Made by a program: the position numbers and the translations under genes
Origin: AP-15 sp963712825
GTDB taxonomy: Bacteria; Pseudomonadota; Alphaproteobacteria; ATCC43930; CGMCC-115725
NCBI GenBank assembly: GCA_963712825.1
Contig: CAVQJP010000025.1
Span: forward strand, 186,001-250,000
DNA length: 64,000 nucleotides
Direction: 5' to 3'
Shown here: piece by piece, positions 36,892 to 45,115 of the stretch
Position numbering within the stretch: the stretch's first letter is position 1
How the letters are laid out: the number at the start of each line of letters is the position of its first letter
The notes under the pieces: model-generated
What the model was told of the DNA's origin: nothing
The model's input: only the letters and a program-made list of their open reading frames with translations
Database searches by the model: none

Positions 36892-38136
36892 TCACTCGCC
36901 CGGGCGGAGCAGCTCCGGCGGATGGCGGATGACCGAGCGGCGGCCGCGCTTGTAGACGGCGAGCGGCGCCCGGATCTGGGCGATCGCCTGCTCGGGGCTG
37001 TCGGCGTCGATCACGACGATGTCGGCGGGGTTGCCGACGGCAAGCCCATAATCCTTCAGACCAAGCAACCGCGCCGAGCGCTCGGTCAACATGGCAAAGC
37101 ATTCGCGCAGCTCCTCCGGCCGGCCGACCTGCAGCACATTGGCGTGCAGATTGGCCATGCGGATCAGCGAGCAGTCGCCGAAGGGTGTCACCGGGTTCAG
37201 CACGTTGTTGGTCGACAGTGAGCAGTTGACGCCGTGCTCGACGAGGAAGTTGGCGTCGGCGACCCCGCGACGGATGTTGTGGTCCTGGTCGCGGCCCATC
37301 ACGAACAGATCGGTCAACGGCAGCACCGTCACGGCGACGCCGGCATCGGCCATGCGCCGGGCGATCGTCGCGAGGCGCTCGGGCGGCATCGTCGACAGTT
37401 TCGCCATGTGGCCGACCGTGACCCGGCCGCCGCGCCGGTACTGCTCGGCGAGGTCGCAGACGAGAGGCACGTCGAGCTCGTCCGGGCCGTCGCCGACATC
37501 GAGATGGAGATCGACATCGGCGTCGTATTCGCGCGCCAGCTCGAAAACGCGGCGGATCTGGCCGGCATGGTCCGGGTCGTAGCGTGGTGCCCCGCCGATC
37601 GCCTTGGCGCCGCGTTTCAACCCCTCGACCAGCAATTCCTCGGTGCCGGGGTAATTGGTCAGCCCGTCCTGCGGAAAGACGCAGATCTCGATGTCGACCG
37701 CCCATCGGTAGTCAGCGACCAGGGACTGCACGCCGTCGAAACCGCGCATGCCGATCGCCGGGTCGACCTCGACCTGGGTGCGCATGCGGGTCGTGCCGTT
37801 GACGATGCAGTCTTCGAGGGTCTGCGCGGCGCGCCGCCTGGTGTCCTCGACGGTCAGGTCTTTCTTGATCTCGGCGACCCGCTTCATCGGGTTGATGCGG
37901 CGGCCGGGTTCGGCCGGCAGGCGGTCGATCAGCCGCGACTTGTCGAGATGGATGTGGGTCTCGATCAGCCCGCCGCAGGCGAGCCGCCCCTTTGCGTCGT
38001 AGCTCTCGCCCGCCGCGCCAAACCCAGCCCCGAGCCCAGGCCCGATCGCCGCAATCCGCCCCTGGGCGACGCCGATGTCGACCGGCTCCGCGCCGGGCCG
38101 CCCCGCCAGCCTGACATTGCGCACGATCAGATCCAT
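36892..38136 (-). CDS. amidohydrolase family protein, cytosine deaminase-like
   Basis: A 414-residue metal-dependent hydrolase. It has the small beta-sandwich (MDLIVRNVRL), the metal site HIHLDKS near residue 62, a second region VDLHLDVGDG, VGHMAKLS, and a late aspartate region (NCSLSTNN instead of the common SDN). This matches the CodA/N-isopropylammelide-type branch of the amidohydrolase superfamily. ATG 38136 is chosen because homology begins there; the frame stays open to 38418. It likely deaminates or hydrolyses a cyclic nitrogen compound; substrate unresolved. No operon partner. Confidence 0.8.
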   Translation of the reverse strand: MDLIVRNVRLAGRPGAEPVDIGVAQGRIAAIGPGLGAGFGAAGESYDAKGRLACGGLIETHIHLDKSRLIDRLPAEPGRRINPMKRVAEIKKDLTVEDTRRRAAQTLEDCIVNGTTRMRTQVEVDPAIGMRGFDGVQSLVADYRWAVDIEICVFPQDGLTNYPGTEELLVEGLKRGAKAIGGAPRYDPDHAGQIRRVFELAREYDADVDLHLDVGDGPDELDVPLVCDLAEQYRRGGRVTVGHMAKLSTMPPERLATIARRMADAGVAVTVLPLTDLFVMGRDQDHNIRRGVADANFLVEHGVNCSLSTNNVLNPVTPFGDCSLIRMANLHANVLQVGRPEELRECFAMLTERSARLLGLKDYGLAVGNPADIVVIDADSPEQAIAQIRAPLAVYKRGRRSVIRHPPELLRPGE

Positions 38137-38349
38137 GCCGCGCCCCCTTTTCCGGTGCGGAAGAACGGTGTCTTCCCGTGAGTTTCTGCATAACGCAAAG
38201 AGACGCTGCTTCCCAGTGGCGGCGCGGATGGCCCCTCCAACCGGACATTGCGCGCAACGCAACCCAGCCCTGCCCGGCGGTAGCCGCAGCGGCGGCGATC
38301 GCGGCCGGGCGGCCTTGCCAGCGGAGAGCGGCCCTCCCATACTGGACCC

Positions 38350-38928
38350 ATGCGGCGGCTTTTGCTGGACCCGGTTTTTGAGGCGAATGCCGACCCGCCG
38401 GCACGGGTGTGCGACCACCCGGAATGCGTGGCGGGCGGCGATTTTCGCGCACCCAAGTCACGGCTCGACCTGCACGACTATTACTGGTTCTGCCTCGACC
38501 ATGTTCGCGCCTACAACGCGGCCTGGAACTATTACGCCGGGCTGAGCGACAGCGAGATCGAAGCCGAGATCCGAAGCGACACGGTCTGGCAGCGGCCGAC
38601 CTGGCGGCTCGGCGACCGCCACAGCCCGGGCTGGGAAGACCGTTTGCGCGATCCCCTGGGCGTGTTGTCGGGCGGCGGCGGGCGTGGCCGGAGCGACCGC
38701 GGCGGCGGGCACAGCGAGGCGGCGCGACGGGTTTTGTCGGCGCGCGAGCAGGCGCTCGCGGTGTTCGAGATCGAGCCGCCTTTCACCCCGGTGCGGCTCA
38801 AGGCACGCTACAAGACACTGGTCAAGCTCCACCATCCTGACGCGCATGGCGGCGATAAGGCGGCCGAGGAGAAGCTGAAGATCATCAACCAGGCCTATGC
38901 CACTCTGAAGGCCAGCTATTTCAGTTGA
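38350..38928 (+). CDS. J-domain protein upstream of cobS
   Basis: A 192-residue protein with a C-terminal J domain whose HPD tripeptide is at residues 162-164 (LHHPDAHGGDK), ending INQAYATLKASYF. The N-terminal half has a conserved-looking C-x4-C segment (CDHPECVAGGDFRAPKSR) and aromatic-rich LHDYYWFCLDHVRAYN. It is a DnaK co-chaperone. Placement directly before cobS and cobT is recurrent in alphaproteobacteria, suggesting help in assembling the cobaltochelatase AAA+ complex. Its stop lies 60 bases before the cobS ATG. Confidence 0.88.
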   Translation: MRRLLLDPVFEANADPPARVCDHPECVAGGDFRAPKSRLDLHDYYWFCLDHVRAYNAAWNYYAGLSDSEIEAEIRSDTVWQRPTWRLGDRHSPGWEDRLRDPLGVLSGGGGRGRSDRGGGHSEAARRVLSAREQALAVFEIEPPFTPVRLKARYKTLVKLHHPDAHGGDKAAEEKLKIINQAYATLKASYFS

Positions 38929-38987
38929 ACAAACCCGCCGCGCCCCGCAAATTGCCCTCCACTCCACCATCAGGAAACAAGACAAGA

Positions 38988-39992
38988 ATGCCTTCCGCCC
39001 AGCCAACGGCAGCCGCCGGCGGATTTCCGCTGGATCAGCCGGACATTACGATCTCGGTCCGCCAGACCTTCGGCATCAACAGCGACCTTCAGGTCCCGGC
39101 GTTCAGCCAGTCCTGCGAGTACGTCCCCGATTACGACGACGCTTATCGCTTTGACCACGACACGACCTTGGCGATTCTCGCCGGCTTCGCGTTCAACCGG
39201 CGGGTCATGATCCAGGGCTATCACGGCACCGGCAAGTCGACCCATGTCGAGCAGGTTGCAGCCCGGCTCAACTGGCCGCTGATCCGCGTCAACCTCGACA
39301 GCCACATCAGCCGCATCGACCTGGTCGGCAAGGACGCGATCGTGTTGCGCGACAACAAGCAGGTGACCGAGTTCCGCGAGGGGCTCTTGCCGTGGGCGTT
39401 GCAGCATCCGGTTGGGCTGTGCTTTGACGAATACGACGCCGGCCGCCCCGATGTGATGTTCGTGATCCAGCGGGTGCTCGAGGTCGAGGGCAAGCTGACC
39501 TTGCTCGACCAGAACCGCGTCATTCGGCCGCATTCGGGGTTCCGCCTGTTCTCGACCGCGAACACGGTCGGGCTCGGCGACACGACCGGCCTCTACCACG
39601 GAACCCAGCAGATCAACCAGGGCCAGATGGACCGCTGGAACATCGTCGCGACCCTGAACTACCTGCCGCACGACGCCGAAGTCGAGATCGTGCTGTCAAA
39701 GGTGCCGAGCTACGACAACGAAGAAGGGCGCCGCACGATCAGCGCCATGGTGGCCCTCGCCGACCTGACCCGCGCCGGCTTTATCAACGGCGACATTTCG
39801 ACCGTGATGTCGCCGCGCACGGTCATGACCTGGGCCGAGAACGCCAAGATTTTTGGCGATCTGTCGTTCGGCTTCCGGCTGACCTTTTTGAACAAATGCG
39901 ACGAGATGGAGCGCGCCACCGTCGCCGAATACTATCAGCGCTGCTTTGGCGCCGAGCTCGCCGAGACCGGCGTCAACGCGACGCTGATGTAG
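38988..39992 (+). CDS. cobS: cobaltochelatase subunit CobS
   Basis: A 334-residue AAA+ protein with Walker A GYHGTGKST (Lys near residue 83), Walker B LCFDEYDAG, and the sensor segment FRLFSTANT. CobS and CobT form the ATPase that drives cobalt insertion into hydrogenobyrinic acid a,c-diamide by CobN (aerobic pathway). ATG 38988 is chosen; a TTG at 38925 overlapping the J-domain stop would add 21 polar residues. cobN is not in the window. Confidence 0.94.
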   Translation: MPSAQPTAAAGGFPLDQPDITISVRQTFGINSDLQVPAFSQSCEYVPDYDDAYRFDHDTTLAILAGFAFNRRVMIQGYHGTGKSTHVEQVAARLNWPLIRVNLDSHISRIDLVGKDAIVLRDNKQVTEFREGLLPWALQHPVGLCFDEYDAGRPDVMFVIQRVLEVEGKLTLLDQNRVIRPHSGFRLFSTANTVGLGDTTGLYHGTQQINQGQMDRWNIVATLNYLPHDAEVEIVLSKVPSYDNEEGRRTISAMVALADLTRAGFINGDISTVMSPRTVMTWAENAKIFGDLSFGFRLTFLNKCDEMERATVAEYYQRCFGAELAETGVNATLM

Positions 39993-40041
39993 GTCCAGCA
40001 TCGGCCACTGATGGACCCTCTCACAACATCTCAACCCAAAT

Positions 40042-40142
40042 CCCCCGTGGCCGGGCTTGACCCGGCCATCCACGCCTCCCTGCGACCCGATCGCACCAGC
40101 GGCCAAGACGTGGATGCCCGGATCAAGTCCGGGCAAGGGGGC
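40042..40142. repeat. intergenic palindrome between cobS and cobT
   Basis: The left arm (about 40043-40074, gtggccgggcttgacccggc...) and right arm (about 40109-40141, ...cccggatcaagtccgggc) are long near-complements around a 34-base loop. The core ccgggcttgacccgg type is a common dispersed intergenic element in alphaproteobacteria. It could attenuate or stabilise the cobS-cobT transcript. Confidence 0.75.
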
Positions 40143-40167
40143 TTGAGCAGAGCTGATCGGTGATCCG

Positions 40168-42021
40168 ATGGCGCAGGAATTCTCCCCGGCCGAGATCTTC
40201 AAGCGCGCGACCGCGGCGACGTTGCGGGCGATCGCCGAACGCGACGACGTGACCGTCGGCTTTGGTCCCGACGCCGCCGGGGTCAGCGGCACCCGGATCA
40301 AACTGCCGAACCCGCCGCGCGACCTGCCCGCAGAGGAGACGGCGCAGTTGCGCGGGGCGGCCGACAGCATGGCGCTGCGCATGCGCTATCACGACGACGC
40401 GGTGCACAGCCGGCGGGTGCCCGGCGGCCCGCTGGCGCGCGCCGTCTTCGACGCGGTCGAGCAGGCGCGGGTCGAGGCGCTGGGCGCCCGGCGCATGACC
40501 GGTGTGGCTTCCAACCTCGCGGCGATGCTCGACGAGCAATACCGTCGCCAGGGGTTCGAGCGGATCACCGAGCGCACCGAAAGCACGATGGCCGAGGCGG
40601 TCCGCCTCCTGACCCGCGAGGCGCTGACCCGCGAGCCGCCGCCTCCGGCGGCGCGCAAAGTGGTCGATCTGTGGCGGCCCTGGCTCGAGCCGAAGATCGC
40701 GCGCGACCTCGGCGAGCTCGACCGGTCGATATCAGACCAGGACGACTATGCGCGGGCGACCCGCCGCATGCTGCAGGACCTCGAGATCGACCTCGGCGAG
40801 GCCGAGGACTCGTCCGAGAGCGACGAGCAGCAGGACGGCGAGGAGGCCGAGGGCGAAAACCAGAACGAAGGCGAAGGCGCCACCACCGGTGCGCAACCCT
40901 CGCCCGACGGCTCGCCGACCGACGGGGAGGCCGAGGACGCGCAGGACGCCGCCGACGCCGGCGACGGCGAGATGATGCCGGGGTCGAGCGACGACGATCC
41001 GGGGCGGCCGGGACGGCCCGGCCAGATGCCGCGCGGGCGGGTCGACGAGACCGCGATCTACCGCGCCTTCAGCGTTGCCGCCGACGAGGTCGTCGAGGCC
41101 GACGAATTGTGCGACCCCGACGAGTTGTCGCGGCTGCGCCAGTTGCTCGACCAGCAGCTCTCGCATCTGCAGAGTGTCATTGGCCGCCTTGCCAACCGCC
41201 TGCAGCGGCGTCTTCTGGCGAAGCAGACCCGCTCTTGGGAGTTCGACCTCGACGAAGGGCTGCTCGACGCGGCCCGGCTGTCGCGGGTCGTCGCCAACCC
41301 GGTCCTGCCGCTCGCCTACAAGCAGGAGCAGGAGACCGAGTTCCGCGACACCGTCGTCAGCCTCCTGATCGACAATTCGGGGTCGATGCGCGGGCGCCCG
41401 ATCACGGTTGCGGCGATGAGCGCCGACATCCTCGCGCGCACCCTCGAGCGCTGTGCCGTCAAGGTCGAGATTCTCGGCTTTACGACCCGGGCCTGGAAAG
41501 GCGGCCAGTCGCGCGAGCGCTGGATCGCCGCCGGCAAGCCGCCCAACCCCGGCCGCCTCAACGATCTGCGCCATATCGTCTACAAGCCCGCCGACATGCC
41601 GTGGCGCCGCGCCCGCCGCAATCTCGGGCTGATGCTGCGCGAGGGCATCCTCAAGGAAAACATCGACGGCGAGGCGCTCGCCTGGGCGCACAACCGGCTG
41701 CGCGAGCGCACCGAGCAGCGCCGCATCCTGATGGTGATTTCCGACGGCGCGCCGGTCGACGATTCGACCCTGTCGGTCAACCCCGGCAACTATCTCGAAA
41801 AGCATCTGCGCGAAGTGATCCGCGAAATCGAGCGGCTGGGCGAGGTCGAATTGACCGCGATCGGCATCGGCCACGACGTGACCCGCTACTATCGCCGCGC
41901 GGTGACGATCGTCGACGCCGAGCAATTGGGCGGCGTCATGCTCGAAAAGCTCGCCGAGCTTTTCGACGAGGAGCGCACCTCCCAAACGCGCGTCCGCAGC
42001 CGCCACCGCCGCGCCGCCTAA
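40168..42021 (+). CDS. cobT: cobaltochelatase subunit CobT
   Basis: A 617-residue protein with an N-terminal CobT domain, an Asp/Glu-rich low-complexity middle (about 210-280), and a C-terminal von Willebrand A domain. The MIDAS is D402-x-S404-x-S406 in LIDNSGSMRGRP. It partners CobS in cobalt chelation. The last 177 bases (41845-42021) occur again at 42622-42798 with 13 differences, bracketing a toxin-antitoxin pair. The gene itself is complete, ending RSRHRRAA. Confidence 0.94.
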   Translation: MAQEFSPAEIFKRATAATLRAIAERDDVTVGFGPDAAGVSGTRIKLPNPPRDLPAEETAQLRGAADSMALRMRYHDDAVHSRRVPGGPLARAVFDAVEQARVEALGARRMTGVASNLAAMLDEQYRRQGFERITERTESTMAEAVRLLTREALTREPPPPAARKVVDLWRPWLEPKIARDLGELDRSISDQDDYARATRRMLQDLEIDLGEAEDSSESDEQQDGEEAEGENQNEGEGATTGAQPSPDGSPTDGEAEDAQDAADAGDGEMMPGSSDDDPGRPGRPGQMPRGRVDETAIYRAFSVAADEVVEADELCDPDELSRLRQLLDQQLSHLQSVIGRLANRLQRRLLAKQTRSWEFDLDEGLLDAARLSRVVANPVLPLAYKQEQETEFRDTVVSLLIDNSGSMRGRPITVAAMSADILARTLERCAVKVEILGFTTRAWKGGQSRERWIAAGKPPNPGRLNDLRHIVYKPADMPWRRARRNLGLMLREGILKENIDGEALAWAHNRLRERTEQRRILMVISDGAPVDDSTLSVNPGNYLEKHLREVIREIERLGEVELTAIGIGHDVTRYYRRAVTIVDAEQLGGVMLEKLAELFDEERTSQTRVRSRHRRAA

Positions 42022-42165
42022 CCCCGACGCTCAGGACGTGCTGCTGGGGAAACGCGACTCTCGCCTCAGGAGCGCGTCGCGGGCCGCCATTGCGCCGGCG
42101 ACATGCAAACATTAGCTTCTCGGGGAGCGGGGCGCGTAATAATCCGGCTGGCTATAGGAAAGAGC

Positions 42166-42336
42166 ATGACCGAGTCGAAAGGCGTTTTTGACGAGATCGA
42201 CGACGACATCGAAGCGCGCGCCATTGCCGAAGCCGAGGCTGAGATTGATGCCGGCCACGGCGTACCGCACGCCAAGGTACGGGAGTGGTTGCTGAAGCTC
42301 GCTAGGGGCGAGATGATTCCGCCCCCTTGCAAGTAA
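42166..42336 (+). CDS. antitoxin of a RelE/ParE-type toxin-antitoxin pair
   Basis: A 56-residue acidic protein: an alternating Glu/Asp/Ala/Ile helix (FDEIDDDIEARAIAEAEAEI), then VPHAKVREWLLKLARGE and a Pro-rich end. The VPH-x-KV-x-WL pattern is seen in antitoxins paired with ParE-like toxins. The ATG at 42166 follows an aggaaag ribosome-binding site at 7 bases. It overlaps the toxin start by 10 bases, giving fixed stoichiometry. The pair lies between cobT and a partial copy of the cobT end. Confidence 0.8.
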   Translation: MTESKGVFDEIDDDIEARAIAEAEAEIDAGHGVPHAKVREWLLKLARGEMIPPPCK

Positions 42337-42605
42337 TCTGGTCGCCCGCCGCACTTCGCGAGATCGAGCAGATCTACCGCTATATCGCGGGGTTCGATCC
42401 GCGCGCCGCGGAGAACATGGTCAGGGAGATTTTAACAGTCGGCGACAGCCTCGAGAGTTTTCCCCATCGCGGGCGGGCGGTGGCCGGCACACAGCTACGC
42501 GACACCACGCTCGCTTATCCCTACATCATCCGCTACGGCGTGGCCGCCGACCATGTGCGGATTCTGCGCGTGCGTCACGGCGCGCGGCGTCCGACGCAGC
42601 CCTAA
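42327..42605 (+). CDS. RelE/ParE-family toxin
   Basis: A 92-residue basic toxin starting with TTG 42327, inside the antitoxin gene. Family landmarks are VIWSPAALREIEQIYRYIA at the N-terminus, a central LESFPHRGR, and the closing strand YPYIIRYGVAADHVRILRVRHGARR. ParE poisons gyrase and RelE cleaves ribosome-bound mRNA; the RVRHGAR end fits ParE-like members. The frame is intact, so a functional module is likely. Confidence 0.87.
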   Translation: MQVIWSPAALREIEQIYRYIAGFDPRAAENMVREILTVGDSLESFPHRGRAVAGTQLRDTTLAYPYIIRYGVAADHVRILRVRHGARRPTQP

Positions 42606-42621
42606 CGCGCGATTCGAACGT

Positions 42622-42798
42622 GTCGAGCTGATCGCGATCGGCATCGGCCACGACGTGACCCGCTACTACCGCCGCGCGGTAACGATTGTCGACGCCGAGC
42701 AATTGGGCGGCGTCATGCTCGAGAAACTGGCCGAGCTTTTCGACGAGGAGCGCACCTTCCAAACGCGCGTCCGCAACCGCCACCGTCGCGCCGCTTAA
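42622..42798 (+). pseudogene. diverged duplicate of the cobT 3' end
   Basis: Exactly 177 bases aligning without gaps to cobT 41845-42021, encoding the last 58 residues and stop. I count 13 differences, of which 10 are synonymous and 3 change an amino acid (Thr to Ile, Ser to Phe, Ser to Asn). That pattern means the two ends diverged while both were translated in complete genes, so this is probably the end of another lineage's cobT rather than a recent local copy. It has no start of its own and lies directly behind the toxin gene. Confidence 0.88.
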
Positions 42799-42954
42799 GT
42801 ACCGCCTCGCTATCCCGACGAAAGCAACGTGGCCTGGGGACCGGCGTCCCGGCGCGACTTGTTCACCCTCGACACGATTTGAGTTGTGCGTTGGGGTGCC
42901 TTGCGCGAGCGCGCGAAGCTTGAAAATCAGGAACGATTCTGGTAGATGCAGGAT

Positions 42955-43096
42955 GGCTTGCGGGCAGATTTGTTATCGCTCATCGCGATATAAGACAACG
43001 ATGCTAGGGAGTGCTTGCTCCTGGCAATCGATATATGCATCTGCGCTATGATGCAATCATATGAGCTGCGGCGACGCATAGGAGTGCCCGCAAGCC
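42955..43096 (+). ncRNA. retron msr-msd non-coding RNA
   Basis: Bounded by a perfect 12-bp inverted repeat a1 ggcttgcgggca (42955-42966) and a2 tgcccgcaagcc (43085-43096). G42967, directly after a1, is the predicted branching guanosine. Two msr hairpins follow: tatcgc/gcgata (42974-42990) and ggag/ctcc (43008-43021). The msd stem tgcatc/gatgca lies about 43035-43056. The gcagattt stretch after a1 and ggagtgcc leading into a2 resemble, from memory, the RNA of retron Ec67 (Eco2). The RT gene starts 24 bases after a2, the expected order. Exact msDNA ends cannot be read from sequence. Confidence 0.85.
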
Positions 43097-43120
43097 TCTT
43101 TTCAGAGGGCATCATCCCGA

Positions 43121-44626
43121 GTGTCGAGACTACAGAGCCTTCGCAACGCCAAGACGCTTGACGAACTCGCTCGCCTTTTGGGCTTCACGCCCAGCGGCTT
43201 GTCCTATGTGCTATACAAGATTCCCAGTCCGGCCAAATACAAGAGTTTCGAAATCGCAAAACGCGGCGGTGGCAAACGCCAGATCAAAGCTCCAGCGCCG
43301 ATGCTGGCGCTTCTGCAACGGCGTGTGGCTAATCTCCTCTACGACTGCCTGGACGAGCTCAAGACGGCTACGCCTGCCCGACGCTCGCTCGCCCATGGCT
43401 TCGAGAAGAAGCGCAGCATCATCACCAACGCGTCGCTGCACAAGCGACGCCGTTACGTCTTGAACCTCGACCTAGCGGATTTTTTCCCCTCTATCAATTT
43501 TGGTCGGGTACGCGGTTTCTTCCTGAAGGACAAGCATTTCGCCCTCCAGTCAAAAGTAGCAACGATCATCGCTCAGGTCGCATGCCACAATAACGAGCTG
43601 CCACAAGGAAGCCCATGCTCGCCCGTAATATCCAACCTAGTCGGACATTTGCTCGATGCCCGTCTGGCCCGGCTTGCAAAAACTCACAGATGTACATACT
43701 CGCGGTACGCCGATGATATAACTTTCTCAACCAGCCGGAAGGACTTCCCGCTTGAACTAGCTGCATCGGTTCCTGGTAGCAAGTTCGAATGGCAGCTCGG
43801 TGCAGAGCTGAGGGCCAAAATTGAACACTCTGGGTTCAAGATCAACGATAAGAAAACACGCATGCAGTTTCGAGGCTCGCGACAGGTTACGACCGGGCTG
43901 ATAGTGAATGAGAAGGTTAACATCCGCGAGGAGTATTGGCGTGCAGCCCGGCATATGTGTCAGGCGCTTTTCACAGCGGGCAGGTACTATCGAATGGTGC
44001 CCGCAACCCTCGCCGGTGGAGCGCCGGGAGCTTCCCCTATACGACAGGATATCACGAGCCTTAACCCAATCGGCGGCGTGCTCGCTCATATCCATCAGGT
44101 TAAAGATCACGCCGATCGACGGAAAAGCGCGCTCAAAAAAAGCGATCCTACTGCCGCCCGCCAATTGTACTTTCGTTTCCTGTTCTATAAAAATTTCGTA
44201 GCGCTGAACGCGCCCGTCATCGTTCCGGAGGGAAAGACTGATTCCACTTATCTGCGGAGTGCCATTCGACGGTTATCGGCTTATCATCCCCGTCTTGGCC
44301 AGATCGTTAATGGCAAATTTGAAAGTGCGATCCGGCTCATGAATTACTCCCGCACCGTCCATGACGTTTTGCAGATTGGACATGGCACGGGTGATCTTAA
44401 GTTTTTCATCATCAAATATCGTAAAACCGTTGAACGCTTCGGCCATGTTCCGCTCGCCTATCCAGTGATCGTCCTGTTCGACAATGACGATGGAGGCGGT
44501 GAATTGTTTGGCTTTGCAAAAGCTAATGGCGTTTCGAATATCGCTTTCTCGTCCACTGATCTTTTCTATTATCTCGGCCTAAACCTTTATCTCGTCAAAA
44601 CGCCGGAAAAAGCCGCCGCACCCTAA
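43121..44626 (+). CDS. retron reverse transcriptase with TOPRIM domain, cut short by TAA
   Basis: A 501-residue protein starting at GTG 43121. The RT core has the retron-specific NASLH (NAxxH) motif before YVLNLDLADFF, then LPQGSPCSP, and the catalytic YADD at residues 196-199; RQVTTGLIVN is the VTG region. A TOPRIM domain follows: E370 in VPEGKTD and the acidic pair D454/D456 in LFDNDD. Fused RT-TOPRIM is the architecture of retron Ec67-type anti-phage systems, where the TOPRIM part is the effector nuclease. The frame stops at TAA 44624-44626, but the same frame continues with family-typical sequence to 44875. Base composition is less GC-rich than its neighbours, supporting acquisition. Confidence 0.9.
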   Translation: MSRLQSLRNAKTLDELARLLGFTPSGLSYVLYKIPSPAKYKSFEIAKRGGGKRQIKAPAPMLALLQRRVANLLYDCLDELKTATPARRSLAHGFEKKRSIITNASLHKRRRYVLNLDLADFFPSINFGRVRGFFLKDKHFALQSKVATIIAQVACHNNELPQGSPCSPVISNLVGHLLDARLARLAKTHRCTYSRYADDITFSTSRKDFPLELAASVPGSKFEWQLGAELRAKIEHSGFKINDKKTRMQFRGSRQVTTGLIVNEKVNIREEYWRAARHMCQALFTAGRYYRMVPATLAGGAPGASPIRQDITSLNPIGGVLAHIHQVKDHADRRKSALKKSDPTAARQLYFRFLFYKNFVALNAPVIVPEGKTDSTYLRSAIRRLSAYHPRLGQIVNGKFESAIRLMNYSRTVHDVLQIGHGTGDLKFFIIKYRKTVERFGHVPLAYPVIVLFDNDDGGGELFGFAKANGVSNIAFSSTDLFYYLGLNLYLVKTPEKAAAP

Positions 44627-44875
44627 AAGAGCTGCATCGAGGATTTTTTCGATCCGGCGCTGCTGAAAACCGTGCTCGATGGCAAAACCTTTGACCCGAA
44701 TAAGGAGCACAATGCGCCGGGGAAATATGGAAAAGTCGCTTTCGCGGAGCGCGTCGTAGTTCCGAATGCTGATACCATTGATTTCTCGGGGTTTGGCGCC
44801 CTACTTGACCGAATTGTTGCGGTTCTCGAACATCACGCAAGTCTGAAGGCAGCGCCGCTCGGCTTAGCCATCTGA
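44627..44875 (+). pseudogene. C-terminal part of the retron RT-TOPRIM protein, after an in-frame stop
   Basis: In the same frame as the RT gene, this stretch encodes 82 residues beginning KSCIEDFFDPALL and including GKTFDP, YGKVAFAERVV and IDFSGFGALLDRI, then a natural TGA at 44873-44875. These segments look like the usual end of RT-TOPRIM proteins and of related retron or defence proteins. No second frameshift or stop is present, so a single nonsense codon separates it from the first 501 residues. A GTG at 44672 could not restore the missing portion. Confidence 0.82.
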
Positions 44876-45115
44876 GATTGGTTTACCCGGCAGCGGCATC
44901 CGCCATCGGCTGGGCGATGAAAGGTCGGGCCGTACTCGGTCACCTCAACGCAGCAAGAAAGATTGAGATGACTGCGGGCGGAATACCTCGGCCCGGCTCT
45001 CGCCGATGCGCCGCACAAGCATGACTGTCTTATAGGCGCGCAAAATCGGCTGCGCCGGTTCCGAGGGCGGGCTTATGATGCAGAGAGCGGTTACAGCATC
45101 TAGGCGGGTCGGGTG

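Noticed and set aside
40042..40142. Palindrome as terminator of cobS
   Set aside because: No T-run follows the arms; better explained as a dispersed intergenic repeat.
40671..42191. 506-residue plus-strand open frame inside cobT
   Set aside because: Alternate frame of cobT, dominated by Arg and Ala.
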